Under the pieces are notes generated by a model. It had not been told where the DNA came from. It made no database searches and saw only the letters and a list, made by a program, of their open reading frames with translations. This document shows positions 59,351-64,000 of a stretch of DNA of 64,000 nt, piece by piece (positions within the stretch are counted from its first letter, which is position 1; each line of letters begins with the position of its first letter). The DNA is taken from the NCBI GenBank assembly GCA_001897855.1, contig MKUO01000017.1:62001-126000 (forward strand). Direction: 5' to 3'. Source of the stretch: Bacteroidetes bacterium 43-93. GTDB taxonomy: Bacteria; Bacteroidota; Bacteroidia; Chitinophagales; Chitinophagaceae. A program made the position numbers and the translations under genes.

Positions 59351-60019
59351 CTATTTATTGCTGTTACCAATCAATTGTTTTCTAATCCCCTGCAGCAGAT
59401 CATAGTGTTCAGCCAGCCAGTAACGTGCTTCATTGATGCAATGCAATTCTATATCATCAAGTGTAGCATCGGACCAATCATAGCTAAATGGCTCTCCTCT
59501 ATCCAGCTCCTCCCAGGCAGACTGTATGTACATAAGGTCTCCAATCGACTCATAACCATGCATTTTCTTTAGTCTGAAGAGGCCACTTTTTACATTAAAA
59601 CCATTAGCAATTTGCTTCACATAAAAGCAGTTATAACAAAGTTCTGCGTCATCATAAGTCAATATCGGATAACCTAATTCTTTTAGTGCATCTTCAAAAT
59701 AAGGCTGCAAATAATAATAGGATCTGGGCTTCGATATTCCTGCAACTATTGTAAGGTTAGGCGTATCATAGCCTAGAAGCATCATTTCATAGGCCCAGGT
59801 TGACACTTCTTCTAAAGCAAATCCGTACTTCGCTCCCAGCACCTTCCATGTTAGCGGGCTAAAGCCAATATCTTCCCATTCTGCAGGGTCATAAGGAACC
59901 GGCTCAATTTCTTGCTTGTAAGAATACGACGGAATAAACTCTGGCCTCGGAGTAAATTGTTCAACAGGCTTATCACCGCCAAACAGTTTTCGCAGGTAAT
60001 TCTTCAGGGCATTTATCAT
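59351..60019 (-). CDS. Hypothetical protein (222 aa)
   Basis: A 222-residue soluble protein rich in acidic and aromatic residues. An N-terminal stretch has ALKNYLRKLFGG, and a Trp/Tyr-rich middle reads YDPAEWEDIGFSPLTWKVLGAKYG and YYYLQPYFEDALKELGYP. Four cysteines are visible but not as a metal pattern. I know no family. It begins 27 bases after the MocR stop codon and probably shares its transcript. A 17-base palindrome (59340-59356) covers its stop codon. Confidence 0.65.
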   Translation of the reverse strand: MINALKNYLRKLFGGDKPVEQFTPRPEFIPSYSYKQEIEPVPYDPAEWEDIGFSPLTWKVLGAKYGFALEEVSTWAYEMMLLGYDTPNLTIVAGISKPRSYYYLQPYFEDALKELGYPILTYDDAELCYNCFYVKQIANGFNVKSGLFRLKKMHGYESIGDLMYIQSAWEELDRGEPFSYDWSDATLDDIELHCINEARYWLAEHYDLLQGIRKQLIGNSNK

Positions 60020-60045
60020 AGTAGCGGGTAATTAAGGCAACGAAA

Positions 60046-61485
60046 TTACATCATCTCCTTTACCAGCCCACCCAGCTTCTTAAGTGCCCTATCTACCTGC
60101 GGCGTCCATTGCATACCATAGCTGAGGCGCATACAATTACGATACCTGTCTTGCAGGGTAAACATACTACCAGGTGCTATGCTTATCTTATGCAGCATTG
60201 CCTCCTGGTATAGGTGATAAGCATCTATCTTTTTATCCATCTCCATCCAAAGTATAAAACCACCTTTAGGATTGCTCATCTTCACACCTTCAGGGAAATA
60301 CTCCCCTATAGCACGAATAAACTGCAGGCTATTGGAATGCAGCGTCTGGCGCATCTTACGCAAATGGTGTTCGTACCTGCCGGTGGATAGGAAATTAGCA
60401 ATAGCTGCTTGTTGCGTGGTAGCGGAGGTGATGCTGTGATACAGCTTCAGGCGTTTTATCTTCTCTAAATATTTGCCGGGCGCTACCCAGCCCACTCTAT
60501 ACCCGGGCGCCAATGTTTTAGATATAGAACTACACCAGAGCACATTACCTTCTTCATCAAAGCTCTTGCAGGGTTTAGGCCTTTGCTTACCAAAAAACAC
60601 ATCACCATACAAATCATCCTCAATTAACGGTATCCCGTGTTTTGACAACAACTTCACCATTGCTTCTTTTTGCTCATCAGGCATACAGTAGCCAAGTGGG
60701 TTACTAAAGTTGCTAACGAAGAATACCGCTTTAATATTATGCTTCTGTAATGCCTTCTTCACATCATCCGGATCCACACCTGTTTCAGGATCTGTCGGTA
60801 GTTCTATCACCTTTAGCCCTATGCTCTGCGCAAACCGCAGCATACCAAAATATACGGGGCTTTCTACGGCTATAGTGTCTCCCGGCTTTGTAATAGCCAT
60901 CAGGCAATAAGATATCGCATTCATACAACCTGCCGTTGTAACCAGGTCATCAGCGGTAAGGTCACCATTCCATTGTCTTGTCCAGCGTGCTACCTGTGTA
61001 CGTAATACAGTATTCCCCTGCACATGTTCATAGGCTGTGCCACCGCCGGGCAGGTCTTTCATGGCTTGCACCATCGACTTGTTCAGCTTGGCAAGTGGCA
61101 GTATCTCGGGGGCAGGCACACTCAATGAAAAACGTACAATACCCGGCATCACAAAATCGTCATACACTTCTGATATAATGGCTTCCACATTTTTGTTCTT
61201 TGCCGTTAGCGGTGGATTACTTTTTTCCAATCTATCGGGGAAACGCGATGGATTGAACCGCACATAATAACCGCTTTGCGGCCGGGATTCTATCAAGCCT
61301 TTTCCTTCCAAATGATAGTATGCCTGCAAAGTGGTGCTGATGCTTACACCATGCTGCTTACTTAGTACTCTAACAGAGGGAAGTTTATCGCCGATGGTCA
61401 GCACATTGTCCATTATTTGCTGCTCAATATTTCCGGCAACATGCAGGTACATATGTTCTTCTCGTCCTTTTACGTTCTTTTTCAT
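60046..61485 (-). CDS. MocR/GntR-family PLP-dependent transcription regulator
   Basis: A 479-residue fusion of a GntR winged helix (about 1-75; LPSVRVLSKQHGVSISTTLQAYYHLEGKGLIESRP) and a class I aminotransferase domain (about 115-475) with the PLP lysine in SSISKTLAPGYRVGW and GDTIAVESPVYFG. MocR proteins sense amino acids or PLP and usually control a nearby transporter or aminotransferase. Here the divergent EamA exporter and branched-chain aminotransferase are the natural targets. Two ACTGTT direct repeats precede the gene. Confidence 0.94.
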   Translation of the reverse strand: MKKNVKGREEHMYLHVAGNIEQQIMDNVLTIGDKLPSVRVLSKQHGVSISTTLQAYYHLEGKGLIESRPQSGYYVRFNPSRFPDRLEKSNPPLTAKNKNVEAIISEVYDDFVMPGIVRFSLSVPAPEILPLAKLNKSMVQAMKDLPGGGTAYEHVQGNTVLRTQVARWTRQWNGDLTADDLVTTAGCMNAISYCLMAITKPGDTIAVESPVYFGMLRFAQSIGLKVIELPTDPETGVDPDDVKKALQKHNIKAVFFVSNFSNPLGYCMPDEQKEAMVKLLSKHGIPLIEDDLYGDVFFGKQRPKPCKSFDEEGNVLWCSSISKTLAPGYRVGWVAPGKYLEKIKRLKLYHSITSATTQQAAIANFLSTGRYEHHLRKMRQTLHSNSLQFIRAIGEYFPEGVKMSNPKGGFILWMEMDKKIDAYHLYQEAMLHKISIAPGSMFTLQDRYRNCMRLSYGMQWTPQVDRALKKLGGLVKEMM

Positions 61486-61501
61486 GAAAGCATTTGTTAA
61501 A

Positions 61502-61521
61502 ACTGTTCTGCAACAACTGTT
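61502..61521 (+). promoter_or_regulatory. Candidate MocR operator: direct repeats
   Basis: ACTGTT occurs at 61502-61507 and 61516-61521, 14 bases apart, inside a TTAAAACTGTT..AACAACTGTTA block between the MocR start and its -7 box. Direct repeats in the intergenic gap are the usual binding form of MocR regulators. Binding is unproven. Confidence 0.4.
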
Positions 61522-61526
61522 ATGGT

Positions 61527-61534
61527 CGAAATTA
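61527..61534 (-). promoter_or_regulatory. Candidate -7 box for the MocR gene
   Basis: Minus-strand TAATTTCG followed by ACC; the leader to ATG 61485 is about 38 bases and contains the direct repeats. Confidence 0.45.
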
Positions 61535-61604
61535 CAAAAATTGTATCTGTTTTGTTCCGGTGAATCTCCTGAATTTTGTTACATCCATTAGGTACTAAGT
61601 TTTT

Positions 61605-62549
61605 ATGAGAGGCAATACAAAGGCATATTTAGCACTGGTTTTTATTTGCATAGTCTGGGGCACTACGTATTTATCATTACGTGTTGCGGTGCAGCACTAC
61701 CCTTCTATATTATTTGCTGCCATCAGGCAAACTGTTTCGGCTGTTATCATTATGCTCATCGGCTACCTGGTGAACCGTAAAACAGATTTATCTATTGCCA
61801 ACCTGAAACACCAGGCCATTGTTGGCTTCTGCCTGATAACAGTTGGTAACGGATTGGTGTCATGGGGCGAGCGTGTGATACCCAGTGGTGTGGCTGCGCT
61901 TATCTGCTCTATGATGCCTATGTGTGCGGTCATCATCAACCTCGCATCTTCAAAACGGGAAAAGGTAAATCCACAGATCATCATAGGTATGTTGATCGGC
62001 TTCTGCGGTGTAGGCCTTATATTTAAAGACAATCTTGCAGATCTTGGCAATAGTGCTTACCTAACGGGCATCCTTAGCATATTTGCCGCCACCAGTACCT
62101 GGGCTTTTGGCAGTGTGTATAACAAGAAAGGTAAATCGACCATTAACCCAATCTTCAACGCTGGCCTGCAACTGGCATTTGGTGGCACATTCCTTTACAT
62201 TTTAAGTCCGTTCATCGACGATTACAGTTCTATGGACTTCTTTAATCCCGATGTGATCTGGCCAATGCTGTACCTGGTTACATTCGGATCTGTAATGGCC
62301 TATACCGCATATATGTACACACTGAAAGAACTACCGGTAGGCATTGTATCGCTGTATGCTTATGTAAACCCTTTGGTAGCAGTAGTATTAGGATACCTGG
62401 TATTGAATGAACAATTGACATGGCTGACAGCAGCGGCTTTTATAACTATAGCCCTTGGCGTATATATAGTAAATGCGGGCTACCGCAAACAACATAAGAC
62501 AACACAACGGGAACTGGCTGCATTGCAAACAGTACCTGAGGCAGAATAA
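61605..62549 (+). CDS. EamA/DMT-family transporter
   Basis: A 314-residue membrane protein with ten helices and two EamA domains (about 7-140 and 150-295): VWGTTYLSLRVAVQHYP near the start, SWGERVIPSGVAALI, and ELPVGIVSLYAYVNPLVAVVLG late. DMT exporters of this group carry amino acids or metabolites. It is divergent from MocR and 17 bases upstream of ilvE, so it may export or handle branched-chain amino acids (inference). Confidence 0.94.
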   Translation: MRGNTKAYLALVFICIVWGTTYLSLRVAVQHYPSILFAAIRQTVSAVIIMLIGYLVNRKTDLSIANLKHQAIVGFCLITVGNGLVSWGERVIPSGVAALICSMMPMCAVIINLASSKREKVNPQIIIGMLIGFCGVGLIFKDNLADLGNSAYLTGILSIFAATSTWAFGSVYNKKGKSTINPIFNAGLQLAFGGTFLYILSPFIDDYSSMDFFNPDVIWPMLYLVTFGSVMAYTAYMYTLKELPVGIVSLYAYVNPLVAVVLGYLVLNEQLTWLTAAAFITIALGVYIVNAGYRKQHKTTQRELAALQTVPEAE

Positions 62550-62566
62550 CCATAAAATTTAAATTC

Positions 62567-63616
62567 ATGGAGTACTCAATCTCTATTTCCGTACAAACGG
62601 AAAGGCAAGTAAAGGACACAAAATCTATTCCATTTGGCATGCAGCCAACAGAACACATGTTCATAGCGGCGTACAGGGACGGACAATGGCAGGATAGCCG
62701 CATTATGCCGTTTACCAACCTGTCAATGAGCCCTTTGGCCCTGTGCCTGCATTACGGACAGACTGTGTTTGAAGGTATGAAGGCATTTATGATGGAAGAT
62801 GGCAGTGTCAATATCTTCCGCCCCGATAAACACTACGACCGTTTTACAAAATCGCTGGATAGGATGTGTATGCCCCAGGTCCCTAAAGATCTGTTTATGG
62901 AAGCATTGCATCAGCTGGTCCAGCTGGATGCAAGCTGGGTACCTGCAGAAAGTGATGGGTCTTTGTATATACGCCCCTTCATGATAGCTACAGAAGACCG
63001 GATAGGCGTAAAAATATCGGATGAATATTTGTTCATGATTGTTTGCACACCGGCATACCAATACTATTCTAAACCATTGAAAGTAAAGGTGGAAGATAAA
63101 TACGTCCGCGCCGCGGAAGGTGGCACCGGCTTCGCCAAATGTGGTGGTAACTATGGCGCATCCTTCTACCCTACCAAACTGGCTAAGGAGCAAGGCTATG
63201 ACCAGGTATTATGGACAGACAGTAAGAACCATGAATTCATCGAGGAATCAGGCACGATGAATGTTATGTTTGTAATAGACGGCACATTACTTACACCGCC
63301 ATTATCCGGCACGATACTCGATGGCATTACGCGCGATTCGTTACTGGCCATTGCACAAGAAAAAGGTATTAAAACAGAAGTGCGCCCCATAAGGCACAAA
63401 GAAATCATTGATGCATTGGCAGCGGGCAAGCGTGTGGAAGCCTTTGGCGCCGGCACTGCTGCCGTAATAGCGCCAATAGAAGTGATAGCGGTTGGCGGTA
63501 AAGAATATACTTGTTATCTTGGAGAAGATGCGCTTATGTATCAGTTAGCTAACGATCTGCTGGCTATACGCAAGGGGCACCGGCCTGATAATCATAACTG
63601 GAATTATATCGTTTAG
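62567..63616 (+). CDS. ilvE: Branched-chain amino acid aminotransferase
   Basis: A 349-residue fold-type IV aminotransferase of class II (about 350 residues). Seen: FGMQPTEHMFIAAYRDGQWQ, LHYGQTVFEGMKAF, AKCGGNYGASFYPTKLA with the PLP-binding lysine, EESGTMNVMFV and GTAAVIAPIE. It interconverts Leu, Ile and Val with their 2-oxo acids. It probably shares a transcript with the EamA gene and is followed two bases later by a GNAT gene. Confidence 0.96.
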   Translation: MEYSISISVQTERQVKDTKSIPFGMQPTEHMFIAAYRDGQWQDSRIMPFTNLSMSPLALCLHYGQTVFEGMKAFMMEDGSVNIFRPDKHYDRFTKSLDRMCMPQVPKDLFMEALHQLVQLDASWVPAESDGSLYIRPFMIATEDRIGVKISDEYLFMIVCTPAYQYYSKPLKVKVEDKYVRAAEGGTGFAKCGGNYGASFYPTKLAKEQGYDQVLWTDSKNHEFIEESGTMNVMFVIDGTLLTPPLSGTILDGITRDSLLAIAQEKGIKTEVRPIRHKEIIDALAAGKRVEAFGAGTAAVIAPIEVIAVGGKEYTCYLGEDALMYQLANDLLAIRKGHRPDNHNWNYIV

Positions 63617-63618
63617 CA

Positions 63619-64000
63619 ATGCACCCCATAAACATACACTACAAAGACTACCTGCTAACAACAGATAAATCAAAAATGCAGCCGGAAGCTATACATCATT
63701 GGCTGGCTACGGAATCTTACTGGTCTAAGAATATCCCTTACGACCTTGTAAAGAAGGCATTTGACAATTCATTTTGTGTAGGTGTATTAAAAGATGGAAA
63801 ACAGGTCGGCTATGCAAGGCTTATAACGGACTACACAACATTCGCCTACCTGGCAGATGTGTATGTAGAAGAAGAGCACAGGGGCAATGGCCTGAGCAAG
63901 CAGATGATGCAGATACTTATGGACCTGGACTGGACAAAACAACTCAGGCGCCTGATGCTGGCAACACTCGATGCGCATAGGCTGTATGAGCAGTTTGGCT
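63619..64000 (+). CDS. GNAT-family acetyltransferase (cut by the window end)
   Basis: The first 127 residues of an acetyltransferase open to the last base. Seen: AIHHWLATESYWSKNIPYDLV near the start, then the sheet FAYLADVYVEEEHRGNGLSK with the acetyl-CoA loop R-G-N-G-L-S, and RRLMLATLDAHRLYEQFG at the end. ATG 63619 lies two bases after the ilvE stop. The substrate is unknown. Confidence 0.9.
   Translation, partial: MHPINIHYKDYLLTTDKSKMQPEAIHHWLATESYWSKNIPYDLVKKAFDNSFCVGVLKDGKQVGYARLITDYTTFAYLADVYVEEEHRGNGLSKQMMQILMDLDWTKQLRRLMLATLDAHRLYEQFG

Noticed and set aside
59340-59356. 17-base palindrome AAATAGATAATCTATTT as an operator
   Set aside because: It covers the stop codon of the hypothetical gene and is AT-rich; more likely chance or a weak terminator part.
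1-64000. tRNA or rRNA genes, insertion sequences or prophage
   Set aside because: Scanned for conserved tRNA arms, rRNA stretches, transposase or integrase motifs; none was recognised, although a tool search would be more sensitive.

Overview
The window looks like a chromosomal stretch of a Bacteroidota bacterium, most likely of the Chitinophagales/Chitinophagaceae type (inference). The grounds are many Bacteroidota-style -7 promoter boxes (TANNTTTG or TANNTTCG), almost no Shine-Dalgarno sequences, and Bacteroidota-type families: a TonB receptor with a carboxypeptidase-regulatory N-domain, a head-GIN lipoprotein, DUF2147, a split caa3-type oxidase operon and a ligase-associated repair operon. 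No rRNA, tRNA, CRISPR array, transposase or prophage was recognised. Nearly all the DNA is coding, and genes often overlap by 1 to 16 bases.

Layout. 1-5577: four-gene ligase-associated DNA repair operon (MBL nuclease, cut by the window edge; ATP-dependent ligase; Lhr-like helicase; PdeM phosphoesterase). 5704-9463: eukaryotic-type NADP isocitrate dehydrogenase, a thioester-reductase-like SDR, and FtsY. 9541-14923: a small exported protein, a GT-C-like membrane protein, a zinc-less sirtuin, a small membrane ORF, threonine dehydrogenase, CarA and an IYD-like nitroreductase. 15097-17531: Omp85-type barrel, DUF2147 and GIN proteins. 17658-21963: cytochrome oxidase assembly and subunit operon (CyoE, two subunit III proteins, subunit IV, SCO, DUF420, a CxxC membrane protein). 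22055-23912: LemA-TPM-TPM operon. 24641-28587: KynU, RibF, HolA and a PolB-like exonuclease. 28666-35624: coiled-coil membrane protein, PhoBR-like two-component pair, E. coli-type Icd, DeoC, SPOR protein, M20 amidohydrolase, NTF2-like protein.

35631-39394 is a compact minus-strand acyl-chain operon (ACP, acyltransferase, hotdog dehydratase, unknown exported protein, thioesterase, ketosynthase). 39865-44455 is an envelope locus: TonB receptor, His-rich exported protein and two tandem paralogous outer-membrane proteins of unknown function. 46278-49128 holds four tandem genes. Three share a Cys4 N-terminal domain, a membrane segment and a carboxypeptidase-regulatory-like domain; the fourth lacks the Cys domain. 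50975-51595 is gene-free and holds a composite inverted-repeat element. The rest carries SucD, an MlaF-like ATPase, a deoxyhypusine-synthase-like enzyme, citrate synthase, a MocR regulator, an EamA transporter, a branched-chain aminotransferase and an N-terminal piece of a GNAT enzyme.

The points most worth a second look are the Cys4-membrane-carboxypeptidase-like family, the composite inverted repeat, the His-rich/TonB/paired-OMP locus, the acyl operon with an unknown exported member, a set of promoter boxes placed so close to start codons that the mRNAs should be leaderless, an orphan promoter-plus-terminator that may encode a small RNA, and a helicase whose N-terminus seems to need a CTG start overlapping the ligase stop codon.
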